Assembly (NCBI GenBank): GCA_045613305.1
Contig: JAZLAU010000020.1
Location: forward strand, 1-64,000
Origin: SFTJ01 sp045613305
Lineage (GTDB): Bacteria > Bacteroidota > Bacteroidia > Bacteroidales > Muribaculaceae
Reading direction: 5' to 3'
DNA length: 64,000 nucleotides
Notes under the pieces: model-generated
Databases searched by the model: none
What the model saw: only the letters and a program-made list of their open reading frames with translations
What the model was told of the DNA's origin: nothing
Part shown: in pieces, positions 1 to 8,361 of the stretch
Numbering within the stretch: position 1 is the stretch's first letter
Layout: every line of letters begins with the position of its first letter
Program-made: the position numbers and the translations under genes

Positions 1-66
1 ACCGACTGAATAAGGAGCTCCCGCTGCCAAGCATACAGCTGCAAACATTGCTAATGCTTTTTTCAT
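1..66 (-). CDS. 5' end of a second SusC-type receptor gene (partial)
   Basis: The first 22 codons of a gene read leftward off the window edge, starting at the ATG complementary to 64-66. They encode a signal-peptide start (MKKALAMFAAVCLAAGAPYS...) identical at the DNA level to that of the complete susC at 1868. This is therefore most likely a paralogous SusC/RagA-type TonB-dependent outer-membrane transporter facing away from the complete one. Nothing beyond residue 22 can be seen. No promoter reads into it in the present orientation of the adjacent invertible segment, so I infer it is silent here. Confidence 0.75.
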   Translation of the reverse strand, partial: MKKALAMFAAVCLAAGAPYSVG

Positions 67-120
67 AAGCGAAAAAGTTTAAGGGTTAATAGTCTTTTGT
101 TGTTTAGTTTTTAATATTAA
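1..120. repeat. Left copy of a long inverted repeat covering the susC 5' ends
   Basis: Bases 1-120 are the exact reverse complement of 1814-1933 (paired coordinates sum to 1934). Similarity fades over 121-133 (two mismatches) and is not visible beyond. The repeat spans the last ~54 bases of the leader, the start codon and codons 1-22. Its left end is cut by the window, so the true repeat may be longer. Confidence 0.95.
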
Positions 121-285
121 GTATGTATAAATTTTTATTTATATCGTTGGCTAATGCTTTGCTAATCAGTGTTATGTGCTTTAGCATGCTTATTAAATTA
201 ACCAACGTGTATAACCCCAGTCTGTCCCCTTAATGCCGACAAAAACAGGCATAAAAGGTTGAGATGTTGTCATACAAGGCAATCC
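121..285 (-). other. Leader of the left susC, no gene seen
   Basis: This AT-rich stretch lies between the left recombination site and the left susC. It differs from the right leader (1637-1813) except where the long inverted repeat starts. I find no TAnnTTTG promoter facing left here or in 309-508, so expression of the left susC would need a promoter brought in by inversion. Confidence 0.5.
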
Positions 286-308
286 GGCTGAAAAAAAACG
301 TCCGTTTT
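286..308 (+). repeat. Left inverted recombination site (IR-L) for the serine invertase
   Basis: These 23 bases are the exact reverse complement of 1614-1636. Inside is a dyad AAAACG-TC-CGTTTT (295-308) whose two arms are perfect inverses around a central dinucleotide TC at 301-302. That is the expected form of a serine-recombinase crossover site: the two-base overlap is non-palindromic, so sites in opposite orientation give inversion. From memory, the core resembles the site used by the Bacteroides fragilis Mpi invertase. Confidence 0.88.
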
Positions 309-508
309 TATTTAGCCGAAACACTCTAATAAATACTCTTTGTAATACTCTAATTATTTTTTCTAAACGATAAACTATTAAAGCAATGTCCGAAGGTGGA
401 AATATTATAGGAAGGAAATTTTTCGGTTGCTTTTTGTAGTTTTACACATTATATATATGTAGCATCTTTTTTTGCAAAAAATATGAAAAAATGTGCTTTT
501 GTGGTAAT

Positions 509-1159
509 TTATGATTCCTTGGCAATAACTTCGGCTTCGTCGTTCCTGTTAGGCGGCGGAGTTGGCATCCGATTGATGTATCGCGAAAGGGTGTTTCTAT
601 GAACTCCGCATTTCTGAGCTATCTTTCGCCGCGAATGGCCCGAAGCAAGCATCTTGCATATGAGCATCTCTTTGCCGTGAAGCTTATTCTTGTCGCTACT
701 CGTCTTGCTTCCCTTTGGTCGGCCCAACTTAACTCCCTCGGCCCGCCGTCGTGCAAGCGCCTCTTTCGTTCGTTGGCATATCAGTTTTCGTTCAATTTCT
801 GCCGACAGGCCAAAGGCAAATGCCAGAACCTTGCTCTGAATGTCGTCTTCAAGCCGATAATTGTCTTTTATGGTAAGTACCCGGCATTGTTTGGTCATGC
901 AAATGTTTAGGATTTCCATTATCATAAACAGATTTCTACCCAATCGCGACAGTTCGGCGCAAATTATCGTGTCGCCGGCTCGAATTCGTTTGAGCAACTT
1001 TCCCAATTCTCGTTTGCTGTACGATTTGGAGCCGCTTATCGTCTCCTCTATCCAGCCATCTATGTGCAAATCATGCACTGTGCAATAGTTGTTTATCTCA
1101 AACCGCTGATTCTCTACGGTTTGCTTGTCGCAACTCACACGGATGTATCCGTAAATCAT
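509..1159 (-). CDS. mpi: Mpi-type serine DNA invertase
   Basis: 216-residue small serine recombinase of the resolvase/invertase family. The N-terminal catalytic domain (about 1-140) starts MIYGYIRVSCDKQ with the nucleophile Ser9, followed by the conserved Glu/Arg segments (AELSRLGRN; SAEIERKLI). A basic linker (KLGRPKGSK, about 145-153) leads to a C-terminal helix-turn-helix (about 170-195, HSRRKIAQKCGVHRNTLSRYI). The start resembles, from memory, the Mpi master invertase of B. fragilis, which flips promoters of surface-polysaccharide loci. It sits between inverted sites 286-308 and 1614-1636, so it is the obvious candidate to flip its own segment. The symbol is given by similarity. No clear promoter was found upstream (1160-1440). 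Confidence 0.9.
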   Translation of the reverse strand: MIYGYIRVSCDKQTVENQRFEINNYCTVHDLHIDGWIEETISGSKSYSKRELGKLLKRIRAGDTIICAELSRLGRNLFMIMEILNICMTKQCRVLTIKDNYRLEDDIQSKVLAFAFGLSAEIERKLICQRTKEALARRRAEGVKLGRPKGSKTSSDKNKLHGKEMLICKMLASGHSRRKIAQKCGVHRNTLSRYINRMPTPPPNRNDEAEVIAKES

Positions 1160-1443
1160 TGTCTTTGATTATGTTTCTTTGTTAATACTTGTAATTTTGC
1201 TTACCAGAATAAAAGTTATTGCCTATATAAATAATGTGTACCTAAAATTACATATTTTTAGAAAATAACCGAAATTTTCGCCCATATTTTAACAACTATT
1301 GTCACTTTTTGAAGATGAAAAGCGGTCTTAGATAAAAAAACATGCCCCAAATGGCTCATACACCACTCACGAGAGCATATTTTTAATTTTAATGTTTATT
1401 AAGGTTTATTTATAGATTTTATATTACATAGTTATATAAATTG

Positions 1444-1474
1444 TTTGCTATTTAAAATTTTATAAATAAATTTG
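1444..1474 (+). promoter_or_regulatory. Promoter P1 toward right susC
   Basis: TTTG at 1444-1447, 19-base spacer, TAAATTTG at 1467-1474: a full match to the Bacteroidales -33/-7 pattern. It lies inside the invertible segment and points out through IR-R to susC at 1868. Confidence 0.75.
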
Positions 1475-1550
1475 CTAATGCTAAAAGAATAAAAAGTTGT
1501 AATGAAATGCGCGTACGATTTATTTGAAACCGACAGTAAAACAAATTTTA

Positions 1551-1582
1551 TTTGCATAATTCAAAATAAATAGATAAATTTG
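1551..1582 (+). promoter_or_regulatory. Promoter P2 toward right susC
   Basis: TTTG at 1551-1554, 20-base spacer, TAAATTTG at 1575-1582; predicted transcription start near 1589, just inside IR-R. Sequence around P1 (1441-1500) and P2 (1548-1610) is visibly related, suggesting an old local duplication of the promoter. Confidence 0.82.
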
Positions 1583-1613
1583 TTTTTGCTTAAAGAATAA
1601 TGTTTGCTCAAAT

Positions 1614-1636
1614 AAAACGGACGTTTTTTTTCAGCC
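1614..1636 (-). repeat. Right inverted recombination site (IR-R)
   Basis: Exact 23-base inverted match to 286-308. The dyad core AAAACG-GA-CGTTTT occupies 1614-1627 with central dinucleotide at 1620-1621, complementary in orientation to the left site. It lies between P2 and the start of susC, so transcription crosses it. Confidence 0.88.
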
Positions 1637-1741
1637 ATAGTTGCATTGAAAAAATACAAATACCCCACACAGGTGCTTACAATAAGCGGTTAAGCAGTTT
1701 TTTGAGGTTAGCAACATTAACAACTTAAGGACAGAAGCAAG

Positions 1742-1855
1742 ATGGTCAGGATATTGATATTCAATATGTTGGCTGTTTTGAGGGCTATATGCATAACGAG
1801 AATTTTTATATACTTAATATTAAAAACTAAACAACAAAAGACTATTAACCCTTAA
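1742..1855 (+). CDS. Possible 37-residue hydrophobic leader peptide
   Basis: An open frame starts at ATG 1742 behind an AAGGAC stretch and ends at TAA 1853-1855, 12 bases before the susC start. The peptide (MVRILIFNMLAVLRAICITR...) is hydrophobic and basic, and its last third lies in the long inverted repeat. The left leader has no matching frame. It may be a chance open frame in AT-rich leader DNA; no family recognised. Confidence 0.2.
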   Translation: MVRILIFNMLAVLRAICITRIFIYLILKTKQQKTINP

Positions 1856-1933
1856 ACTTTTTCGCTTATGAAAAAAGCATTAGCAATGTTTGCAGCTGTA
1901 TGCTTGGCAGCGGGAGCTCCTTATTCAGTCGGT
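1814..1933. repeat. Right copy of the long susC 5'-end inverted repeat
   Basis: Exact inverse of 1-120. It includes the proximal leader, the start codon and the first 22 codons of the complete susC. Such identity between two genes suggests recent duplication, or ongoing exchange through this stretch, and would allow homologous recombination in addition to site-specific inversion. Confidence 0.95.
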
Positions 1934-4900
1934 AGCGACATGAATGTAGGTTTTGTTGCTCAAGCTCAAAGCAACACTGTAAGCGGTGTCGTGAAAGACT
2001 CCAAAGGTGAACCTCTTATTGGTGCGTCAGTAATGGTAAAAGGCACCACTAAAGGTGTGTCTACCGACATTAACGGTAGATATTCTATCCAAGCTGCCCC
2101 AGGTAGCACTCTACAAGTTTCTTACGTAGGACAAAAAACATCAACTGTCAAGGTTGGCGCATCGAAGGTCATCGATGTTGTTCTTCAAAGCACTGACACA
2201 GAACTTGAAGACCTTGTAGTTGTAGGTTTCGGCCAACAAAAGAAAATCAACCTTACAGGTGCGGTTTCTTCAGTAGACGTAGAAAAGACCCTTAACGGCC
2301 GTCAAATCCCAGACGTTGGTCGCGGTCTACAAGGTACCACTCCTGGTTTGAATATCGTTATGCCTAACGGTGAAATCGGTTCTGACCCAACAATCAAGAT
2401 CCGTGGTCAAGTAGGTTCTGCTAACGGTAGCTCAAGCCCACTTATCCTTTTGGACAACGTGGAAATCCCATCAATCCAGATTGTTAACCCAGACGACGTA
2501 GAAAGCATCTCTGTACTTAAGGACGCTGCTGCTGCATCTATCTACGGTGCTAAGGCTGCATTCGGTGTAATCTTGATTACCACTAAGAAGGGTGCTAACA
2601 CTGAATCTGTAAACGTTAGCTACTCAGGCAACTTCTCATGGCAAAACATCTCTAAGAAGATGGAAATGGGTGGTGTAGACGCTATGCAATATCGCGTTGA
2701 CGCTATGAAGCGCGTTGGTTCAGTTCTTTACGGTGCATTCTGGTATGTTGACGAAGAATCTCTTGCAGCAGCAAAAGAATGGCAAGCAACATACGGTGGC
2801 AAGATCACAAAGGACGATCCATTCGTATACGGCCGTGACTGGTACGTAAATGCTAAGGGACAAAAGTTCTCTAAGCGTATCTTCGACCCATACGACTACA
2901 TGATTCGCGAATGGGCACCTTCTATGACTCATAACCTTTCAGTTAACGGTAAGAGTGGTAAGACTTCTTACAACTTGGGCGTTGGCTACTTGGATCAATC
3001 AGGTCTAATCGCTCCATCTAAGAAGGACGACTTCCGCCGCTACAACGCTTCTGCACGCATCAAGACTGAAATCAACAAGTACGTTTCTGTACACGGCGGT
3101 TTCACTTACTCAATGCGTAACAAGCGCTATGCATATGCAACTAACTCAACTACTGCCGACCCATGGTTGTATCTATATCGTTGGGACACTACTTACCCAA
3201 TGGGTGTAGACGATCAAGGCCGTCCAATGCGTTCACCATATAACGAAATGCAAGCAGCTAACACTGCAAACATCCAAAACACTTATATGTCGTTCAACGC
3301 AGGTTTGACAGTTAACCTAACCGACGACTGGCACGTAAACGTTGACTATACATACGCTCAAAACGACCAAATCTGGAACAAGATTGGTACTAAGTTCACA
3401 ATGGGCAACACTTGGGGCGGCGCTCTTCTTCGCAAGGACGCAGACGGCAACCAAATGTATGTTGACAACACAGGTGCAATAGTTAGCGCAGACGCTCCAG
3501 GTGCAATGCCAGCTTATGAGCTTAACTACTATCAATACACTTCTGACGGTACAAACCCTGACCACATCCGCCGCGAAGTGACTAACACCAAGCGTCACAC
3601 TTGGAACATCACTACAGACTACAACTGGGACATTAACGAAGACAACAACTTGAAGTTCTTGGTTGGTGCCAACATCGTAGACTGGGAATCTGACAACAAC
3701 TGGGGTCAAATCACAAACCTTACAGATATCGTTTCTCCATCATGGGACAAGACAAACGGTACACAAACATCAAGCGGTAACCTATACTGGGACGGTCAAG
3801 TAGGTTTCTTCGGCCGCGTTAACTACACTTTGATGGACAAGTACTTGTTTGAAGGTAACATCCGCCGCGACGCATCTTCTAAGTTCCCTGAACACCTACG
3901 CTGGAGATGGTTCCCATCATTCTCTGCAGGTTGGAGAATCTCTGAAGAAAAGTTCATGGACTGGGCTAAGCCAGCACTTCAATCATTGAAGCTTCGTGGT
4001 TCTTGGGGTATGATTGGTGACCAAACTGTATCAAGCGGTCTTTACATCCCATCAATGAGCCAAGGTCAAATGAGCTGGTTGGTAGGTGGCAAGAAGTTGG
4101 TTTACGTAGGTACTCCAGCAGCAGTTGCTTCTGACATCACATGGCAAGATATCGTTACTACCGACTTCGGTTTCGACGTATCATTCCTTGACGGCCGCAT
4201 CGCTCTTACATACGACTGGTATCAACGCGACACAAAGAACATGATTGTTCCTATGGAAGGTATCCCTGCAACACTTGGTACAGGTGCACCTAAGGGTAAC
4301 TACGGTTCACTTCGCACTCGCGGTTGGGAAATCCAACTTAACTTGAACCACCGTTTGCGCAATGGCTTGGGCATGAACGCTACATTCACATTGAGCGACG
4401 CTAAGTCAACTATCATGGAATACGGTACAAGCCGCAGCATCGGTTCTTGGTACAATGGCAAGACTTACGGCGAACTTTGGGGTTACGAAGTAGACCGTCT
4501 ATACCAAAACGAAGACTTCGTTTGGGAAAATGGCGCAATCGTACAAACATGGGCATACCGCGGTAAGGAAGTTCCTGCTGGTACAGAAGGTGCACGTCAA
4601 GTAAACAAGCTTGCTGACCCTAACGGTGTTTACCAAGATCGTTTCGAAGGCGGTAACTTCAAGTTCGGCCCTGGTGACGTTAAGTATAAGGACCTTGACG
4701 GTGACGGCCAAATCTGGTACGGCACACGCGATTCAGATAAAGCAGAAAACACAGTAGAAAACCACGGTGACAAGACCGTTATCGGTAACACTACTCCACG
4801 TTTCGAATACGGTATCCGTTTGGGTCTTGACTTCAAGGGCTTCGACTTCTCTATCTTCGGTCAAGGTATCGGCAGCCGCAAGATTTGGGGTGCAGGCTTC

Positions 4901-5329
4901 TTGGTTATCCCAGGCTTCAACTGCGGTGACGGTGCAATGCCAAAGGCTATCACAACTAACTACTGGACACCAGAAAGAACTGACGCGTTCTACCCAGCAG
5001 CATGGAACATGGGTGGCTCTAACTCAGGTAACGGTTACCAAGTATCAGACCGCTATGCTCTTGACATGTCATACTTCCGTATCAAGAACATCACATTGGG
5101 TTACACCCTTCCATTGGAAATCACTCGCAAGGCATACATCAACAAGGCTCGTTTCTATGTTGCATGCGAAAACATCGCAACATTCGACAAGTTGCACGGC
5201 CTTCCAGTAGACCCAGAAGTTATTTCAGGAGTATCTATGTTTAACAGCAGTAACTACAACTCTGGCCGTACAGGTGTTGGTACTCCAGCAATGAAGAACA
5301 TCTCATTCGGTATTCAGTTGAACTTCTAA
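1868..5329 (+). CDS. susC: SusC/RagA family TonB-dependent outer-membrane transporter
   Basis: 1153 residues. A signal peptide (about 1-33) is followed by a CarboxypepD_reg-like domain (about 37-110, SGVVKDSKGEPLIGASV), a TonB-box-like stretch (DLVVVGFG, 115-122), the plug domain (about 125-235) and a 22-strand-type beta-barrel ending in phenylalanine (QLNF). In this family the barrel imports oligosaccharides or peptides across the outer membrane with TonB energy, capped by the partner SusD encoded 13 bases downstream. The substrate cannot be told: no enzyme genes are attached. Codon choice is strongly biased (AAC, GGT, CTT, GAA), which suggests high expression. Transcription should come from P1/P2 in the invertible segment, so the gene appears ON in this orientation. 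Confidence 0.95.
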   Translation: MKKALAMFAAVCLAAGAPYSVGSDMNVGFVAQAQSNTVSGVVKDSKGEPLIGASVMVKGTTKGVSTDINGRYSIQAAPGSTLQVSYVGQKTSTVKVGASKVIDVVLQSTDTELEDLVVVGFGQQKKINLTGAVSSVDVEKTLNGRQIPDVGRGLQGTTPGLNIVMPNGEIGSDPTIKIRGQVGSANGSSSPLILLDNVEIPSIQIVNPDDVESISVLKDAAAASIYGAKAAFGVILITTKKGANTESVNVSYSGNFSWQNISKKMEMGGVDAMQYRVDAMKRVGSVLYGAFWYVDEESLAAAKEWQATYGGKITKDDPFVYGRDWYVNAKGQKFSKRIFDPYDYMIREWAPSMTHNLSVNGKSGKTSYNLGVGYLDQSGLIAPSKKDDFRRYNASARIKTEINKYVSVHGGFTYSMRNKRYAYATNSTTADPWLYLYRWDTTYPMGVDDQGRPMRSPYNEMQAANTANIQNTYMSFNAGLTVNLTDDWHVNVDYTYAQNDQIWNKIGTKFTMGNTWGGALLRKDADGNQMYVDNTGAIVSADAPGAMPAYELNYYQYTSDGTNPDHIRREVTNTKRHTWNITTDYNWDINEDNNLKFLVGANIVDWESDNNWGQITNLTDIVSPSWDKTNGTQTSSGNLYWDGQVGFFGRVNYTLMDKYLFEGNIRRDASSKFPEHLRWRWFPSFSAGWRISEEKFMDWAKPALQSLKLRGSWGMIGDQTVSSGLYIPSMSQGQMSWLVGGKKLVYVGTPAAVASDITWQDIVTTDFGFDVSFLDGRIALTYDWYQRDTKNMIVPMEGIPATLGTGAPKGNYGSLRTRGWEIQLNLNHRLRNGLGMNATFTLSDAKSTIMEYGTSRSIGSWYNGKTYGELWGYEVDRLYQNEDFVWENGAIVQTWAYRGKEVPAGTEGARQVNKLADPNGVYQDRFEGGNFKFGPGDVKYKDLDGDGQIWYGTRDSDKAENTVENHGDKTVIGNTTPRFEYGIRLGLDFKGFDFSIFGQGIGSRKIWGAGFLVIPGFNCGDGAMPKAITTNYWTPERTDAFYPAAWNMGGSNSGNGYQVSDRYALDMSYFRIKNITLGYTLPLEITRKAYINKARFYVACENIATFDKLHGLPVDPEVISGVSMFNSSNYNSGRTGVGTPAMKNISFGIQLNF

Positions 5330-5342
5330 AACTAAATTGACA

Positions 5343-7256
5343 ATGAAAAACAAATTTTTATTAGGAATATTCGCATTGGCGATGTGCTTCGTGGCATCAT
5401 CGTGCGACGAAATACTTGATCGTCCAAGTTTGAACACTCCAGACGATGGTTCTTTCTGGAAGACAGAAACCGACCTTAGCTTGTATGCTCACGAATTCTA
5501 CAACAACTACTTCATCGGTTACGGTGTGGGTTGGAGCGAAGCATACTCACCATTCCGCGGCTACGATGCTTATAGCGACGACGTAGCAAGCACTGGTGCT
5601 CAAGCTAACCTAACAGAAAACGTTCCTACATCAGTAATGAGCACAAGTGCAACTGCAGTAGGTACTTATAGCAAGGAATTCACTTGCCCAAGCATGAACT
5701 GGTACTGGATTCGTAAGGCCAACATCATGATTGACCGCATCGATGAAAGAATGAAGGGCAACCTAAGCACAGAAGCTTACAACCACTGGATAGCTGTTGC
5801 TAAGTTCTTCAAGAGCTTCTCATACAGCCGCTTGGTTCAACGCTATGGCGACGTTCCTTACTTTGAAAAGACCGTAGGTTCAGCTGACCTTGACATCCTT
5901 TACAAGGACCGCGACGACCGCGTATACGTTATGGACCAAGTTATGGCAATGTGTAAAGACGTTCTTACTAACTTGCGCACAAACGACGGCGACAACAAGC
6001 TAAACCGCTACGTTGCTGCAGCATACATCTCTCGCTGGTTCCTTTTCGAAGGTACATGGCAAAAGTACCACTCAGCTGCTATCGGCGGTGGTAACATGGA
6101 AGCTGCTAACAAGTATTTGGCATTCGCTAAGGAAGCTGCTGAAATCGTTATCAACTCAGGCAACTATGCAATCGACCTTCCTTTGCGCGACCTATTCGGT
6201 TCAGAATCTCTTTCAAGCAAGGAAGCTCTTATGGTTCGCGAATTTAGCGATGCTCAAGCTGTTCGCCACTGTGTTGCTTCTTACTCTAACAGTGTTGAAT
6301 CACAAGCAGGTCTTAACCTTGACTTCTTGAAGTCGGTTATCCGCGTTGACGGTAAGCCTTACACAACTTCATCAACTTACGACCCAGCAGATCCTAAGGT
6401 TCTTTCTCTACCAGTTATGGCAGAAAACTGCGACCCTCGCTTCGAATCTTCAATCTGCGAAATTCCTGATGGTAGCTCTTCAACATTGGTTTACCAACGT
6501 AAGTTCATCGACCGCAACTCTTGGACTCTAAACGACAAGGACCGTGGCCAAATCGCTACTTACGGTTCTAACACCAACACTAACGACGCTCCAGTTATCC
6601 GCTATGCTGAAGTTCTTCTAAACTGGATTGAAGCAAAGGCAGAATTGGGTGGTGTAACACAAGGTGACATCGACAAGTCAATCAACGCACTTCGCGCACG
6701 TCCACTTGACGCAACAGCAATCGCTAAGGGCTTAAAGCAAACTGCTCCTATGGTTCTTGCTGACATCACAGCAGGTTTCGACCCAGAACGCGATGCAGAC
6801 GTTGACCCATTGGTATGGGAAGTACGCCGCGAACGCCGACTTGAAATGGTATTCGAACACAGCCGTAACCTTGACATCCGTCGTTGGGGTAAGTTGTTCA
6901 ACATGGACAACAACAAAAATCCTGACACAATTCTTGGTCCTTGGGTTGACTTTGCTAACGACGTACAAAAGGGTTCTGGTAAATTGTATGACGAAACTGA
7001 CGCAGAAGCTACTATTCCATTGGCTAAATTGTTGAAGGCAGGTTCTACTACAGTTTGCAAGCCTGACGGTACTAAGGTTACTTACGACGGTAGCAACGAA
7101 GCTGACATGGTAGGTTACTATGTTCCAACTAACGTTAAGCCACGTAAGGAATTCTACGAACGCAACTATCTAAACCCAATTGGTTCACAAGAAATCAACG
7201 ATTACAAAGATAAGGGTTACACTCTAACTCAAACTAAGGGTTGGGAAAACATCTAA
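5343..7256 (+). CDS. susD: SusD/RagB family nutrient-binding lipoprotein
   Basis: 637 residues from ATG 5343; a TTG six bases earlier is also in frame, but ATG gives a proper lipoprotein signal with lipobox VASS-C (Cys21). The body has the SusD pattern of TPR-like helices plus a C-terminal region with RYAEVLLNWIEAKAE and WEVRRERRLEMVFE motifs, typical of SusD/RagB. It acts as the surface lid of the SusC channel that binds the substrate. It is co-transcribed with susC (13-base gap) and shares its biased codon use; a strong terminator follows at 7291. Confidence 0.95.
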   Translation: MKNKFLLGIFALAMCFVASSCDEILDRPSLNTPDDGSFWKTETDLSLYAHEFYNNYFIGYGVGWSEAYSPFRGYDAYSDDVASTGAQANLTENVPTSVMSTSATAVGTYSKEFTCPSMNWYWIRKANIMIDRIDERMKGNLSTEAYNHWIAVAKFFKSFSYSRLVQRYGDVPYFEKTVGSADLDILYKDRDDRVYVMDQVMAMCKDVLTNLRTNDGDNKLNRYVAAAYISRWFLFEGTWQKYHSAAIGGGNMEAANKYLAFAKEAAEIVINSGNYAIDLPLRDLFGSESLSSKEALMVREFSDAQAVRHCVASYSNSVESQAGLNLDFLKSVIRVDGKPYTTSSTYDPADPKVLSLPVMAENCDPRFESSICEIPDGSSSTLVYQRKFIDRNSWTLNDKDRGQIATYGSNTNTNDAPVIRYAEVLLNWIEAKAELGGVTQGDIDKSINALRARPLDATAIAKGLKQTAPMVLADITAGFDPERDADVDPLVWEVRRERRLEMVFEHSRNLDIRRWGKLFNMDNNKNPDTILGPWVDFANDVQKGSGKLYDETDAEATIPLAKLLKAGSTTVCKPDGTKVTYDGSNEADMVGYYVPTNVKPRKEFYERNYLNPIGSQEINDYKDKGYTLTQTKGWENI

Positions 7257-7290
7257 TCGTATAGCGATTAAATAATCCCTAAATAAATCG

Positions 7291-7326
7291 GGAGCCGCTC
7301 CAAAACTAAGGGGCGGCTCCTTTTTT
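7291..7326 (+). terminator. Rho-independent terminator after susCD
   Basis: GGAGCCGCTCC (7291-7301) pairs with GGGGCGGCTCC (7310-7320) around an 8-base loop, followed by six T. Confidence 0.92.
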
Positions 7327-7777
7327 GTGCCTATAATATGATGTAACCAGTAATTGCATCCCATTAGGCTAACGGCATCACTTGCTCCAAGATGCCACAT
7401 AACAACAGAGAAAAAACTTCTGGGCGTGAGCGCAATGCATTTTTTGCTTTCACAGGTTCATTGGCATGAACAAATACCCCGGCAATTGTGTTACATTATT
7501 TGAGCAAAGTGCTATGCGAGATAGTTGCGTTTGAAACATACAGCCACAAAAAACATATAGCACTTAAAAATGCCTATTTTGAGATGTTTATCAACATGAA
7601 CTGACCAAGCTATGCACCTGTGCCCTACATCATTAATCTTCAAACGATTATCGTATAGAAACATCTATGCAGACTTGAAAAAAGGCTAAGATTTATATTA
7701 ATGTTTCTTAATTTGAAATAATTATTGTTAAATATTCAATAAAACACCACATAATAAGTCAGTTAAATAAAGGGTGT
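7327..7777. other. Intergenic stretch without a recognisable gene
   Basis: About 450 bases between the susCD terminator and the rimP promoter. I see only short frames, no RNA gene and no clear repeats. AT content rises toward the promoter. Confidence 0.5.
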
Positions 7778-7809
7778 TTTGGCAATTAGAGAAAATATTA
7801 ATAAATTTG
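7778..7809 (+). promoter_or_regulatory. Promoter of rimP-nusA-infB
   Basis: TTTG (7778-7781), 20-base spacer, TAAATTTG (7802-7809). Predicted start near 7816, giving a leader of about 70 bases that contains the hairpin at 7835. Confidence 0.82.
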
Positions 7810-7834
7810 CAATAACATTTCGAAACCAATCGGG

Positions 7835-7864
7835 TGAGGGGGCACGGTGCTCCCTCATTTTTTT
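7835..7864 (+). terminator. Leader hairpin with T-run upstream of rimP (attenuator candidate)
   Basis: TGAGGGGGCA (7835-7844) pairs with TGCTCCCTCA (7848-7857), one G-U pair, loop CGG, followed by seven T (7858-7864). It begins only about 20 bases after the predicted transcription start and 25 bases before the rimP ATG. It has full intrinsic-terminator form but sits inside the operon leader. Confidence 0.8.
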
Positions 7865-7888
7865 AACATAAACGAAAGAGTCATTAAT

Positions 7889-8356
7889 ATGATTGACAAA
7901 AAAGCATTGTCAGAAGTTGTAACTGCCAATCTTGGAGAAGAACTGTTCTTGATAGACATCACCGTAAGCAGCGACAACAACATATCAGTTGAAATCGACG
8001 CCTACGACCGCAGCGTAACAATCGACGATTGTGTGGCCCTAACCCGCGCAGTGGAAGCCGAATTTGACCGCGACGTTGAAGATTATCAACTTGAAGTGGG
8101 CTCGGCGGGCCTTACATCACCGCTAAAGGTTAAGGCACAGTATGTGAAAAACCTTGGCAATAATGTGGAAGTGCTAACCGGCGAAGGCAAGAAACTGAAA
8201 GGTCAATTGGTGGAAGTTAGCAACGACGACTTTACCATAGCCATCGAAAAGATGGTGAAGCCCGAAGGCGCAAAACGCAAAACACTTGTAGTTGAAAACG
8301 AGACATTTAAATACAACGAAATAAAATACACTAAATATTTAATTGAGTTTAAATAG
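7889..8356 (+). CDS. rimP: Ribosome maturation factor RimP
   Basis: 155 residues from ATG 7889 (IDKKALSEVVTANLGEELFL). An upstream in-frame start near 7847 would lie inside the leader hairpin and is rejected. RimP family features: N-terminal alpha/beta domain with the VSSDNNISVEIDAYD strand pair and DCVALTRAVEAEFD helix, YQLEVGSAGLTSPLK motif (about 65-79), and a small C-terminal SH3-like barrel. It helps mature the 30S subunit. First gene of the conserved rimP-nusA-infB operon, 5 bases before nusA. Confidence 0.93.
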   Translation: MIDKKALSEVVTANLGEELFLIDITVSSDNNISVEIDAYDRSVTIDDCVALTRAVEAEFDRDVEDYQLEVGSAGLTSPLKVKAQYVKNLGNNVEVLTGEGKKLKGQLVEVSNDDFTIAIEKMVKPEGAKRKTLVVENETFKYNEIKYTKYLIEFK

Positions 8357-8361
8357 AATTT

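Larger units (their letters stand above)
302..1620. mobile_element. Invertible DNA segment carrying its own invertase and promoters
   Basis: The segment between the two crossover dinucleotides (about 1.32 kb) holds a leftward invertase gene and, at its right end, two tandem rightward promoters. It ends before either susC. Flipping it would point the same promoters at the left susC instead of the right one. The invertase is inside the segment, so it moves with the switch but stays intact in both orientations. This is inferred from architecture; inversion itself is not shown. Confidence 0.8.

Noticed and set aside
1..66. Left susC fragment as a pseudogene
   Set aside because: It is cut by the window edge, not by a mutation; the visible 22 codons are intact and identical to the right gene.
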